Shown here piece after piece: positions 45,775 through 54,666 of a stretch of 64,000 bases of DNA. Position numbers and translations under genes: made by a program. Source of the stretch: Massilia sp. Root133 (lineage in GTDB: Bacteria > Pseudomonadota > Gammaproteobacteria > Burkholderiales > Burkholderiaceae_D). Location of the stretch: assembly GCF_001426525.1 (NCBI RefSeq), contig NZ_LMEW01000001.1:545076-609075 (forward strand), given 5' to 3'. The notes beneath the pieces were generated by a model. It was given only the letters and a program-made list of their open reading frames with translations. It was not told the DNA's origin and did no database searches. Positions within the stretch are counted from its first letter, which is position 1; each line of letters begins with the position of its first letter.

Positions 45775-46464
45775 TCATAAGCCGACGCTGAATGCGCTGC
45801 CGATGGCCACGGTGGAACCCATGGCGAGGGCGCTCCAGCACGTGACGCGGAGCGCGGCCGGCATGGCGGGCGCGCCACCAGTCTTTGCCGCCAGTGCCCC
45901 GAGTCCGGCAAGCCCGACAAGTGTGGCAACGACCAGCACCGCAATGAGCAGCCCGGCTGGCGCCAATGCCGTGATCGCCAATGGCATGGCGGCGCCGACA
46001 GCAAAACTCGATGCGGAGGCAAGGGCCGCCTGCAATGGGCGTGCCTGCGTGGCTTCGGACATCCCCAGTTCGTCGCGGGCATGGGCGCCGAGAGCGTCAT
46101 GCGCCATGAGTTGCGCGGCAACGCGCCGGGCCAAATCCGCCTCCAGGCCCCGCTGCACGTAGATCGCGGTCAATTCGCGCAGCTCCGCTTCCGGGTCATT
46201 GGCCAGTTCGTTTTTTTCCTGGCCGATCGATGCTTTCTCCGTGTCGGCCTGAGACGCGACCGAGACATATTCGCCCGTCGCCATCGACATGCTCCCGGCC
46301 ACGAGTCCAGCGAAGCCGGTCAACAGCATATTGCTATGCGACGCATGAGCTGCGGCAACGCCGACGAGGAGACTGGAGGTCGAAATGATGCCATCGTTCG
46401 CCCCAAGGACGGCGGCGCGCAACCACCCCAAGTGTTTGATACGGTGCATTTCCTGGTGTCTCAT
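45775..46464 (-). CDS. VIT/CCC1-family iron or manganese transporter
   Basis: 229 residues from the ATG at 46464. Starts MRHQEMHRIKHLGWLRAAVL and continues with the VIT1 hallmark GANDGIISTSSLLVGVAAA; GSMSMATGEYVSVASQAD follows in helix 2, and an acidic cytoplasmic segment (EKASIGQEKNELANDPEAEL) marks the metal-binding domain. Five membrane helices predicted. Members move Fe2+ or Mn2+ out of the cytoplasm. Sole minus-strand gene at this end of the island. Confidence 0.92.
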   Translation of the reverse strand: MRHQEMHRIKHLGWLRAAVLGANDGIISTSSLLVGVAAAHASHSNMLLTGFAGLVAGSMSMATGEYVSVASQADTEKASIGQEKNELANDPEAELRELTAIYVQRGLEADLARRVAAQLMAHDALGAHARDELGMSEATQARPLQAALASASSFAVGAAMPLAITALAPAGLLIAVLVVATLVGLAGLGALAAKTGGAPAMPAALRVTCWSALAMGSTVAIGSAFSVGL

Positions 46465-46547
46465 GCTTCCGACCCGTAGTTGAGGTGGCTTTATTTTATG
46501 GCAAGCCAGGGGCATGCGCGAGTGGATAGTTGGGTTAAACTGACTTC

Positions 46548-47090
46548 ATGCCTCCTGGTCCGCACCCGATTCACACCCTGGAACTCCGCGTCCGCGAGAT
46601 CGAACAGTTATTCAATTCGCTCGACCCATCACCTCTCCTGAACAAGGATCTCGACCGCAGTTGTGAAGCATTCATTGAAAGCTGGGCGTTGGCCTTGCCT
46701 CACGAAAGCCGTTTGCAACTGACTATTTTCGTCGAAAAAATCGAGTCCACCGCAAAGGCCTGCGAACTTGTTTCTGATGCTATCCACAACTATTACCGAT
46801 ACAAGGCCGAGATGGTGCGTTATGAACTGCGCCAGTTATTAAGGCAGGGACGGATGAGTCTTGCAATCGGTGTGGCTTTCGTTTGTGTTTGCTTATTCCT
46901 TGCAGAGGTCGCGGGAGGTCTTATTCCCAGCCCCACCCAATCGATCGTACGCGAGAGCCTCACGATCATCGGTTGGGTTGCAATGTGGAGACCGGTGCAG
47001 ATCTTCCTGTACGACTGGTGGCCGCTCAAAGGGCGAATCCGGGTCTTCGACAACCTGCGCTTTGCACGCGTCTCGATTATCGAGGCCTGA
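46548..47090 (+). CDS. Unknown two-helix membrane protein
   Basis: 180 residues. A soluble helical N-terminal part (residues 1-100, e.g. LELRVREIEQLFNSLDPSPL) is followed by two hydrophobic segments at about 105-125 and 135-157 and a short tail with DWWPLKGRIRVFDNLR. No signal peptide. I do not recognise the family. Codon use is more A/T-rich than that of the surrounding chromosome, in keeping with foreign origin. Confidence 0.7.
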   Translation: MPPGPHPIHTLELRVREIEQLFNSLDPSPLLNKDLDRSCEAFIESWALALPHESRLQLTIFVEKIESTAKACELVSDAIHNYYRYKAEMVRYELRQLLRQGRMSLAIGVAFVCVCLFLAEVAGGLIPSPTQSIVRESLTIIGWVAMWRPVQIFLYDWWPLKGRIRVFDNLRFARVSIIEA

Positions 47091-47330
47091 TTTGTAACTG
47101 ATTTGCCTGTTATGAAAGCAAAATACTCATCTTGGATCGCGCTTTGATTTGCATCAATTTTCAAAAAGATAAATTTGTGTCGATATAAGCGTTTTCGGCT
47201 ATATTTTCCAGAGCTATCTGCTTGCTGTCAGACGCTTTCGGGCATTGGATATATTCTCTCCGCTTTTACCCGGGCACCCCGTCGAGTCGTCATCGCAGGT
47301 CCGATCTATGTATCGCTCCGACACTCCATC

Positions 47331-47675
47331 ATGAAATTACTTCCAGTTTTCGTCGTGTTGACTGCTCTGGTCTGCAGTGATAAGGCGTCGGCCCATGTCG
47401 ACTGTACGGACCCGGTTGACCAGTGGAAGCCACGTGATACGTTGCGGCAAGAGGCCGAAAAAAACGGTTGGACCATACAGCGCATCAAGGTGGATGACGG
47501 TTGTTATGAGGTGAGGGCGGTGGATCGCAACGGCAATAAGGTAAAAGCGAAATATTCTCCTGCTACCCTGAAAATTCGCAGTTTTGAAGTCGAGTTCCAA
47601 GAAGAGGCGGATACGGCGGAATATCTCCCGCCGGTTGGGAGAAGACATAACCTCGGGGCGAAGCACGACCGATAA
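47331..47675 (+). CDS. Exported PepSY-domain protein
   Basis: 114 residues from the ATG at 47331. Signal peptide at 1-22 (ending KASA-H). The rest is one PepSY-like unit: LRQEAEKNGWTIQRIKVDDG, then CYEVRAVDRNGNKVKAKYSP. Small periplasmic PepSY proteins often accompany PepSY-flavin reductases and ApbE, as here. First gene of a four-gene plus-strand run. About 230 bases upstream have no gene. Confidence 0.8.
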   Translation: MKLLPVFVVLTALVCSDKASAHVDCTDPVDQWKPRDTLRQEAEKNGWTIQRIKVDDGCYEVRAVDRNGNKVKAKYSPATLKIRSFEVEFQEEADTAEYLPPVGRRHNLGAKHDR

Positions 47676-47686
47676 AGGAAACTTTC

Positions 47687-48157
47687 GTGAAAAAAATAAC
47701 CACATATATGTGCATCGCGAGCGCGTGCGCGCTTCCGACTGCCGCTTGGGCCAAGCCGGTAACGTTGAACGCTCAATTGCAGAATTATGGCGGCAATGGG
47801 GCTTATCTGGCGGTGTATCTGACCGACGCTGCCGGAAAATACAAGAAAACCTTATGGGTCGCGGGAAAGAAATCGAAATACTACAAGCACATGAGTGCAT
47901 GGGCCCGGGGTAGCGGTCTCAATACCCGCGAGTTCGACGGCATCACAGGCGCCAGCGTCGGCAGCGGCAAAGGACTCAAGGTCACAGTCGAAATCGCTGA
48001 TGTCCTGATCGACGCCGGCTATGAAATCAGGATCGATAGTGCTGTCGAGGACGGCCGGGACAATCCTGCCGAAGTGCGTGTGCCCCTGACGAAACAGGGC
48101 AGCGGAAAAGCGGTCAAGGGCCGAGGCTATATCAATACCTTCAGCTACGATCTGTAA
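47687..48157 (+). CDS. Exported DUF2271 protein with a flavinylation motif
   Basis: 156 residues. Signal peptide at 1-22 (ending AAWA-KP), then a beta-rich DUF2271 domain. Residues 84-90 read DGITGAS, which fits the D-x-x-[ST]-G-A-[ST] motif at which ApbE attaches FMN; Ser 90 would carry the flavin. It stands 11 bases after the PepSY gene and 10 before the flavoreductase, with apbE two genes on. Likely a periplasmic electron carrier; the acceptor is unknown. Confidence 0.85.
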   Translation: MKKITTYMCIASACALPTAAWAKPVTLNAQLQNYGGNGAYLAVYLTDAAGKYKKTLWVAGKKSKYYKHMSAWARGSGLNTREFDGITGASVGSGKGLKVTVEIADVLIDAGYEIRIDSAVEDGRDNPAEVRVPLTKQGSGKAVKGRGYINTFSYDL

Positions 48158-48167
48158 CCGCGGACGT

Positions 48168-50387
48168 ATGTTACGCAAGATTCACTCGCTCCCGGGGCTT
48201 GTCGCCGCGCTGTTCATCGCCGTCGTGGGCGTGACGGGTGCGATCCTGTCGGTCGATCCGGCCGCCGAGCGGATGGGAGCGAGCCTGCCGGCGGGTCTTA
48301 ACGTGGCCCGGCTGGCGGAGCGGGTGCAGACACGCTATCCCGGCGCGGAACAGATCCAACGCACGCCGTCGGGCGCTCTCATCGTGTATTACCAAACCGG
48401 GAGCGGCGCCGGGGCAGACCAGGTCGATCCAGCGAGCGGCAACCGTATTCGGCCGTACACCCCATCGGCGTTCTTCCGATGGGTTAAACAGTTGCACAGA
48501 TCGCTGTTCCTCGACACGACCGGCCGCATCGCAACTGGCGTGACGGCGGTCGTGATGCTCGTGCTCTGCGTGTCGGGACTCATGCTGCTGGTCCATCGCG
48601 TCGGCGGTTGGCGGGCGCTGGCGCGGCCTCTACACGGCAGCAGAAGCCAGCGCTGGCATGCCGAGGTCGGACGGCTAGCCATTGCGGGCCTGTTGATATC
48701 GGCGATCACGGGCACGTACATGTCGGCCGCGACGTTCGGCTTCGTCTCCGACGGCATGCAAGACGAGCCCGATTTTCCGTCGACGACGTCGGGTGGGCCA
48801 CCTGCGCCCGTGGGACGATTGCCTGCCCTGGTCGCCACCGACGTAGCCGACCTGCGCGAACTCGTGTTTCCGGAGCCCGGCGACGCTGCGGCCGTCTACA
48901 CGTTGCGAACTGTCCAGGGAGACGGATACGTCGACCCGTCGAGCGGCGCCTTGCTCGCTTTTCGCGCGCACAGCGGCACGCGCGAGGCGTACGAGTTGCT
49001 CTACCGCTTGCACACGGGCGAAGGTCTCTGGTGGTTCGGTTTGATTCTGGGCGTGTGCGCATTGACGTCACCCTGGATGGCGGTGACGGGCGCGACTGTC
49101 TGGTGGCAGCGGCGGCGCGCGAAGCCGCGCCTGTCAGGCAACAGTCGGGCGCGGTCGGCGGAGATCCTGATCCTGGTGGGCAGCGAGAACAACAGTACAT
49201 GGGGATTTGCGCGCGTTTTGCACGATGCGCTGCGCGAGGCGGGAAGGCGGGTGTGCACCGCGCCGATGAACCAGGCCTCGTTCCATGACAGCCCCGCACG
49301 CGTGGTCTTCGTCCTGACAGCGACCTATGGCGACGGCGGCGCGCCTTCATCCGCCGACCAGTTCCTGGCGCGGCTGGCTCAACGCCCGCCTGACCCGGCG
49401 ACCCGATTCGCCGTGCTTGGTTTCGGTGACCGGCAATTTCCGAAATTCTGCCAGTTTGCCAAAGACGTCGATGCGGCTTTCCGTGCGCATGGCTGCCAGC
49501 CGGCCCTCGAACTGGTCACGATCAACCGGCAATCGTCGCAGGAATTCGCACGTTGGGGCGTTGCGGCCGGCGACATGCTTGGCACCGGGCTGAAGCTGGA
49601 ATACACGCCGGTCCATCCGCAGACCTTTCCGTTATGCCTGCAGGAGCGGATCGATTATGGCCGGGAGGAATCCGAACCGACGGTCGTGCTGCGTTTCGTT
49701 GCCGCTTCCGTTGCGGCCCCCGGGGGCCTGTTGAACAGGCTGTTCAAGAGAGATCGACTGCCGCATTTCGAGGCGGGGGACCTGGCCGGCATCATTCCTC
49801 CCGGTAGCGCCATGCCGCGCTTCTATTCACTGGCGAGCGGTTCCGGGAACGGCGTGCTCGAAATTTGTGTGCGTAAGCAGCCGGGCGGCATGTGTTCCAC
49901 ATATCTGCACGGTCTTCGGGTTGGCGACCGTGTTGAAGCGTTCATCCAGCCGAATCCCCAGTTCCGTCCCGCGTCCGGAAAGTCGCCGGTGATCCTGATC
50001 GGAGCCGGCACCGGCATTGGCCCGCTCGCGGGTTTTATTCGAAATAATACCGGCAAATATCCCATGTATTTGTACTGGGGAGGGCGGGATCCCGAATCGG
50101 ACTTCCTGTATGAACCGGAGTTGAAGAATTATCTGGCCGACGCCCGGCTCACGCAGCTTCACACCGCATTTTCACGTGTCGGCAATGGCGTCCGCGTGCA
50201 GACGCGATTGACGGAAGATGCCGAGAACATGCGCAGGTTGATTGGAGGCGGTGGCCAGGTTCTCGTCTGCGGCAGCAGTGCGATGGCGCACAGCGTGAGG
50301 ATGGCTCTGGACGAGATCCTGGCGCCCATGAACCTGAGCGTACAAACGCTCAGAACGACTGGACGGTACCGTGAAGACGTTTTCTGA
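48168..50387 (+). CDS. PepSY-TM / flavodoxin / FNR-type reductase fusion
   Basis: 739 residues. Residues 1-320 are a PepSY membrane unit with helices near 8-29, 122-144, 165-190 and 285-312 and periplasmic PepSY repeats between. Residues about 335-470 form a flavodoxin domain (ILILVGSENNSTWGFARVLH). Residues about 490-739 form a ferredoxin-reductase-like module with the FAD motif RFYSLAS and the NAD(P)H motif IGAGTGIGPLAGFIR, as in CPR or CysJ. It would move electrons from cytosolic NADPH through FAD, FMN and the membrane to the periplasm. It overlaps apbE by 17 bases. Confidence 0.9.
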   Translation: MLRKIHSLPGLVAALFIAVVGVTGAILSVDPAAERMGASLPAGLNVARLAERVQTRYPGAEQIQRTPSGALIVYYQTGSGAGADQVDPASGNRIRPYTPSAFFRWVKQLHRSLFLDTTGRIATGVTAVVMLVLCVSGLMLLVHRVGGWRALARPLHGSRSQRWHAEVGRLAIAGLLISAITGTYMSAATFGFVSDGMQDEPDFPSTTSGGPPAPVGRLPALVATDVADLRELVFPEPGDAAAVYTLRTVQGDGYVDPSSGALLAFRAHSGTREAYELLYRLHTGEGLWWFGLILGVCALTSPWMAVTGATVWWQRRRAKPRLSGNSRARSAEILILVGSENNSTWGFARVLHDALREAGRRVCTAPMNQASFHDSPARVVFVLTATYGDGGAPSSADQFLARLAQRPPDPATRFAVLGFGDRQFPKFCQFAKDVDAAFRAHGCQPALELVTINRQSSQEFARWGVAAGDMLGTGLKLEYTPVHPQTFPLCLQERIDYGREESEPTVVLRFVAASVAAPGGLLNRLFKRDRLPHFEAGDLAGIIPPGSAMPRFYSLASGSGNGVLEICVRKQPGGMCSTYLHGLRVGDRVEAFIQPNPQFRPASGKSPVILIGAGTGIGPLAGFIRNNTGKYPMYLYWGGRDPESDFLYEPELKNYLADARLTQLHTAFSRVGNGVRVQTRLTEDAENMRRLIGGGGQVLVCGSSAMAHSVRMALDEILAPMNLSVQTLRTTGRYREDVF

Positions 50388-51339
50388 ACAGCAGTCCCAT
50401 GTCGCCTTGCGGCGCTACAGCCTGAATGGCAAGACGATGGGGACGCGCTATACGGCGATCTTTTATGCGTCGGAGCCCATCGATGCGATGGCAATCGGCG
50501 CGCGGCTGCAAGCCGCCGTCGACAAGGTGGATCTGCAAATGTCGACCTGGATACCAACGTCCGATGTGTGCCGCCTGAACGCCGCGCCCGAAAACACCTG
50601 GGTGACGATACCCTTCGAGCTGATGGAGGTACTCGACATCGGGCTGCGGGTCGGCCAGGCATCGCATGGCGCCTTCGACATGGGTGTTGGCGCACTCGTG
50701 GACGTGTGGGGATTTGGTCCATCGGCCCGGTCGTTCGCGGCGCACGATCCCGCGCCGGATCCGCGGCGACCCACGCAAGCGGGTGCAATCCTCGATACGG
50801 ACCGCGCACGTCGGCGAGTCCGCAAGCTGCATCCGGTCACGTTGGACCTGTCGGGGATCGCCAAGGGCTACGGCGTCGACGAGCTTGCGCGCTGTCTCGA
50901 ACGTCTGGGTGTCGAGCGTTACCTGGTCGGTATCGATGGCGAAATGCGGGCGCGTGGCGTCAAGCCCGGCGGGGAAGCTTGGGCTGTCGCGGTCGAGAAG
51001 CCGGTCTTCGGCCAGCGCGAGGTCTCCGGTGTCATGGAACTCGTTGACGCAGCCATCGCAACATCCGGCGATTATCGGCATTGGATCGAAGTCGATGGGA
51101 AGCGGTATGCACACACGATGGATCCGCGATCCGGACAGCCGTTGTCGAATGCCGTCGCGGCGGTCACCGTGCTCATGCCGACTTGCGTCCTGGCCGACGC
51201 CTGGGCCACGGCGCTGCTTGTGCTTGGTGAACAGGACGGTGTCGTCCTTGCCAGGGCAAACGGGATCGATGCGATTTTTGTCCTGCGCGAGGACGACCGG
51301 TTGCGGGAGATCCTGGTTCCTGGTCGTTTGCTGCAATGA
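50371..51339 (+). CDS. apbE: FAD:protein FMN transferase ApbE
   Basis: 322 residues. ApbE features: GKTMGTRYTAIFYASE near the start, GAFDMGVGALVDVWGFGP, LSGIAKGYGVDELARCLE, YLVGIDGEMRARG and the metal-site HTMDPRSGQPLSNAVAAVTV. It attaches FMN to Ser/Thr of target proteins; DUF2271 is the obvious target. It has no signal peptide or lipobox, while its presumed target is exported. Either the true start differs or flavin transfer happens before export. Confidence 0.93.
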   Translation: MKTFSEQQSHVALRRYSLNGKTMGTRYTAIFYASEPIDAMAIGARLQAAVDKVDLQMSTWIPTSDVCRLNAAPENTWVTIPFELMEVLDIGLRVGQASHGAFDMGVGALVDVWGFGPSARSFAAHDPAPDPRRPTQAGAILDTDRARRRVRKLHPVTLDLSGIAKGYGVDELARCLERLGVERYLVGIDGEMRARGVKPGGEAWAVAVEKPVFGQREVSGVMELVDAAIATSGDYRHWIEVDGKRYAHTMDPRSGQPLSNAVAAVTVLMPTCVLADAWATALLVLGEQDGVVLARANGIDAIFVLREDDRLREILVPGRLLQ

Positions 51340-51347
51340 GATCGGCG

Positions 51348-53894
51348 TCACCCGGCCGGCGCAGTGCCGCCTTGCCGCTTGCGAAGTACCGTCTTCACGA
51401 CCTCGAACCACAGCGTGGCTACGATCGCGGCCCCCGCGGCAATCGGCAGTATCCCGGCCGGCGGTCGTACGAACGAGAACAGGCGCGCGATGGCGGGAAT
51501 CGTGAGAACGATGGTGAGCACGGCGAGCGTCGACACGGCCATCCAGTTGAAATAGCGGTTCCCGGCATGTTCGCGTTGCCACGTGGCGCCTTCCCAGGTA
51601 CGGTTTACATAGATGAGTCCGATGTTGGAAAGAACCAGTACCGTGAAGGTCATCGCGCGGGCGGCATCGTCGGAACCCGTGTGATGGCGGCTCCACGCGT
51701 ACATCCCGCAAAGTAACGCCAGCAGACCCGCTCCCTGCCATAGCCCCCTGATCAGCACAGCCGTGTCGAACAGTCTGTCTTCCGGACGCCGTGGCTTGCC
51801 ACGCATCGCATCCCGTTCTGGCTCCTCCGCTTCGAACACGAGCGAGCAGCTCGGGTCGATGATCAGCTGGAGGAACAGGATATGGGCTGGCAGGAGCACC
51901 AACGGCCACCCGAGCATGACGGGCAGAATGGACAGGCCGACGATCGGCACATGGACGGCGACCACGAACACGATGGCCTTGCGCAGATTGGAGAAGATGC
52001 GACGGCCATAGCGTACTGCCGTGACCAGTGAGGAAAAATCGTCCTCCAGAAGCACGAGGCCGGCAGCCTCGCGCGCGACGTCGGTGCCTCGCGCACCCAT
52101 CGCGACCCCGATATTCGCCGCTTTCAGGGCCGGCGCATCGTTGACGCCGTCGCCGGTCATCGCAACGACTTCGCCGCTTGCCCGGAACGCCTGCACCAGC
52201 CGCAACTTGTGCTCAGGCATCACGCGGCAGAAGATATCCGTCGCCGCCAGGCGCATCCCGAGTTCGTCGTCGCCGAGCGAGGCCAGCTCCGCTCCCGTCA
52301 TGAAGTTGCCATTCGCAGGCAGGCCCGCCTGGCGCGCAATCGACAATGCGGTGGCCGGATGGTCTCCGGTGATCATCACGACGCGGATGCCGGCTGCGCG
52401 GCATTCGGCGATGGCGTCGGGCACGTTGGCGCGCACCGGGTCTTCCAGTCCGACCAGGCCGAGGAATTGGAAATCGAAATCGTGCTGGCTCTCCGGCAGA
52501 TCGCGGGCCGCGAACACGGCCCTCGCTACGCCGATCACACGCAGGCCGTCGGCCGCCATGCGCGCGACCTGATCCGCGATACGCGCGCCGCGTACCGGGT
52601 CCAGGTGGCATAGATCGACCATCGCCTCCGGCGCACCCTTGGCCGCGATCATGCGTTCGGTGGTGTCCGGCGATTGCCACACCCGCGTCATGGCCAGCAT
52701 CTCGCGCGACAGGGGATAGTCGTCGACGAGCGTCCAGTCGCCGTGTAAATGCTCGGTGTCGGCAAGGAGCGTCTTGCCCGCCTCCGTGATGGCCGTTTCC
52801 ATCGGATCGAAGGCGCGTCGGTGGCTCGCCAGCACGGCATACTCCAGCAGGCCATGAAAGGTTTCCGGAAATAGCGCATCCAGTGCGCCCCCGACGTCAA
52901 ATTCCGTACCGTCGCACCAGAGCTTGCGGACCACCATGTGATTGGTGGTCAGCGTCCCTGTCTTGTCGACGCACAGCACTGTCGTGGCGCCGAGCAGTTC
53001 GACAGCGGGAATGTTCCTGGCTAAAACGCTTTGCCGGGACAGGCGCCAGGCACCGAGTCCGAGGAAGAGCGTCAGGACAACCGGCAACTCCTCGGGAATG
53101 ATCGCCATTGCCAGCGTCAATCCCGCCAGCAGGGCGTGCAGCCACTCCGCGCGCAAGATGCCATAGCCGAGGGTCAATAGCGCAGCCAGCGCCATACCGG
53201 CCAGGGCCACGACCTTGACGATATGGCGGGTCTCGGCCTGGATGGGTGTACTGTTGCCGCCCAGGCCGGCAAGCGATCTTCCGATCCTGCCGAGGGCGCT
53301 TTGCTCGCCGGTGGCGACGACTTCGCCGCGCGCCGTGCCCTGGGTGACAAGGGTTCCGGAAAACACGTTGACGTTTGCATTGTCGTCCGGGGCCGCGCTG
53401 TCGGACGCCGCCCGCTTGGCGACAGGTACCGACTCGCCTGTCAGCATTGATTCGTCCACCATCAAGTTCGACGATTCGTGCAGCCGGATGTCGGCCGGCA
53501 CCCGGTCGCCTTCCGCGAGGAGAACGACGTCGCCGCGCACCAGTTCGCGGCCCGGAATCCGTCGAGCCTGGTCTCCGCGCAAGACGAGCGCCCGCGGACT
53601 GGACAGGTCACGCAATGCATCGAGAGAGTGTTCCGTGCGGCGCTCCTGGACAAAGGTAATGCCCATCACGACAAACACGAACCCCAGCAGCATCGACGCT
53701 TCCTGGCGGTCGCCCAATACCATGTAGATGGCGCCACAGGCGACCAGCAGCAGGAACATCGGCTCGAAGACAATGTCGCGCAGCAGGCGCAGGACGCTGC
53801 GCGGCTTCGATGTGGGCAGTTCATTCGGACCTTGTTCGCGCAGTCGTCGTCCGGCTTCCTCGTCGTCGAGCCCGCAAGGCTGGGCAGGCCGCAT
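51348..53894 (-). CDS. P-type cation-transporting ATPase (P2-like)
   Basis: 848 residues from the ATG at 53894, which has GGAG 5 bases upstream. TGES at 152-155, PEELPV at 267-272 in helix M4, the phosphorylated Asp in DKTGTLT at 310, and GDGVNDAPALKAANIGVAMG in the hinge are all present. Ten membrane helices predicted. There is no heavy-metal (CPC) motif, so it is closer to the P2 (Ca/Mn/Mg-like) group than to copper or zinc pumps; PEELPV in place of PEGLPA marks a bacterial subgroup. Same strand as the sulfide operon, 42 bases after its last gene. Confidence 0.92.
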   Translation of the reverse strand: MRPAQPCGLDDEEAGRRLREQGPNELPTSKPRSVLRLLRDIVFEPMFLLLVACGAIYMVLGDRQEASMLLGFVFVVMGITFVQERRTEHSLDALRDLSSPRALVLRGDQARRIPGRELVRGDVVLLAEGDRVPADIRLHESSNLMVDESMLTGESVPVAKRAASDSAAPDDNANVNVFSGTLVTQGTARGEVVATGEQSALGRIGRSLAGLGGNSTPIQAETRHIVKVVALAGMALAALLTLGYGILRAEWLHALLAGLTLAMAIIPEELPVVLTLFLGLGAWRLSRQSVLARNIPAVELLGATTVLCVDKTGTLTTNHMVVRKLWCDGTEFDVGGALDALFPETFHGLLEYAVLASHRRAFDPMETAITEAGKTLLADTEHLHGDWTLVDDYPLSREMLAMTRVWQSPDTTERMIAAKGAPEAMVDLCHLDPVRGARIADQVARMAADGLRVIGVARAVFAARDLPESQHDFDFQFLGLVGLEDPVRANVPDAIAECRAAGIRVVMITGDHPATALSIARQAGLPANGNFMTGAELASLGDDELGMRLAATDIFCRVMPEHKLRLVQAFRASGEVVAMTGDGVNDAPALKAANIGVAMGARGTDVAREAAGLVLLEDDFSSLVTAVRYGRRIFSNLRKAIVFVVAVHVPIVGLSILPVMLGWPLVLLPAHILFLQLIIDPSCSLVFEAEEPERDAMRGKPRRPEDRLFDTAVLIRGLWQGAGLLALLCGMYAWSRHHTGSDDAARAMTFTVLVLSNIGLIYVNRTWEGATWQREHAGNRYFNWMAVSTLAVLTIVLTIPAIARLFSFVRPPAGILPIAAGAAIVATLWFEVVKTVLRKRQGGTAPAG

Positions 53895-53936
53895 GTCAGC
53901 TCCTTGATCCATCGGGGTGGTGTTTCTTCTGTCGGC

Positions 53937-54638
53937 TCACCCGCCGTGAGGCAGTCCGAGGTTCTGGTTGGCGGGGACGGCGATGTCGATCAGTTTGGGT
54001 TTCGGCAAATTCAGCTCTCCCATCAGTTTAATGAACTCTTCCCGGCTGCGGTTGGCGAGACGCGCGTTGTGGCGCTTCTCCCAGCCGACCGTCGACACCG
54101 ACTGTCCCTTGTAGTCGTGACCTGGCCAGACGCGCACATCGTCGGGCAGGGCGAAGAGCTTGCGGGTTACGCTGTCGTACAGGGCGTCGGCGCTGCCGCT
54201 CTGGAAGTCGGTGCGTCCGCACCCGTCGATCAGCAGCGTGTCGCCGGTGAACACATTGCCGCGCCAGAGATAGCTCATGCTGCCCGCGGTATGGCCGGGT
54301 GTATGGATCACCTCGATCATTTCACCGTTGCCGAACGTGAGAACGTCGCCGTCGTTGAGTTGCATTTCGGCCGGCGCGATACCGCACCCACTCGGCACCG
54401 CCGCCTTGGCGCCGGTCAGGTCCCGTAGTTCGCCGGCCGACGTGACGTGGTCGGCGTGCGCGTGCGTTTCAAGTACGTAGGCCAGCTTCAGGCCGAGCCT
54501 CTCGAGATGGCGCAGATCGCGCTCGAGCTGGCGGTCGACAGGATCGACGATGACCGCTTCGGGACTTCCCGGTGCCGAGAGAATATAGGTGAAGGTCGAT
54601 GACTCGGTGTCGAACAGCTGAATTGGATTGAGATGCAT
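53937..54638 (-). CDS. ETHE1-like persulfide dioxygenase (Blh type)
   Basis: 233 residues from the ATG at 54638 (GGAG 6 bases upstream). Metallo-beta-lactamase fold with THAHADH at 58-64, HTPGHTAGSMSYLW, FTGDTLLIDGCGRTDFQSGS and WPGHDYKG, the set found in ETHE1/Blh persulfide dioxygenases that oxidise glutathione persulfide to sulfite with one Fe(II). In bigR operons this enzyme is the detoxification step. No rhodanese domain is fused. Confidence 0.92.
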   Translation of the reverse strand: MHLNPIQLFDTESSTFTYILSAPGSPEAVIVDPVDRQLERDLRHLERLGLKLAYVLETHAHADHVTSAGELRDLTGAKAAVPSGCGIAPAEMQLNDGDVLTFGNGEMIEVIHTPGHTAGSMSYLWRGNVFTGDTLLIDGCGRTDFQSGSADALYDSVTRKLFALPDDVRVWPGHDYKGQSVSTVGWEKRHNARLANRSREEFIKLMGELNLPKPKLIDIAVPANQNLGLPHGG

Positions 54639-54666
54639 GGCGTACTCCATGGGCGTCGTGTGGTGC

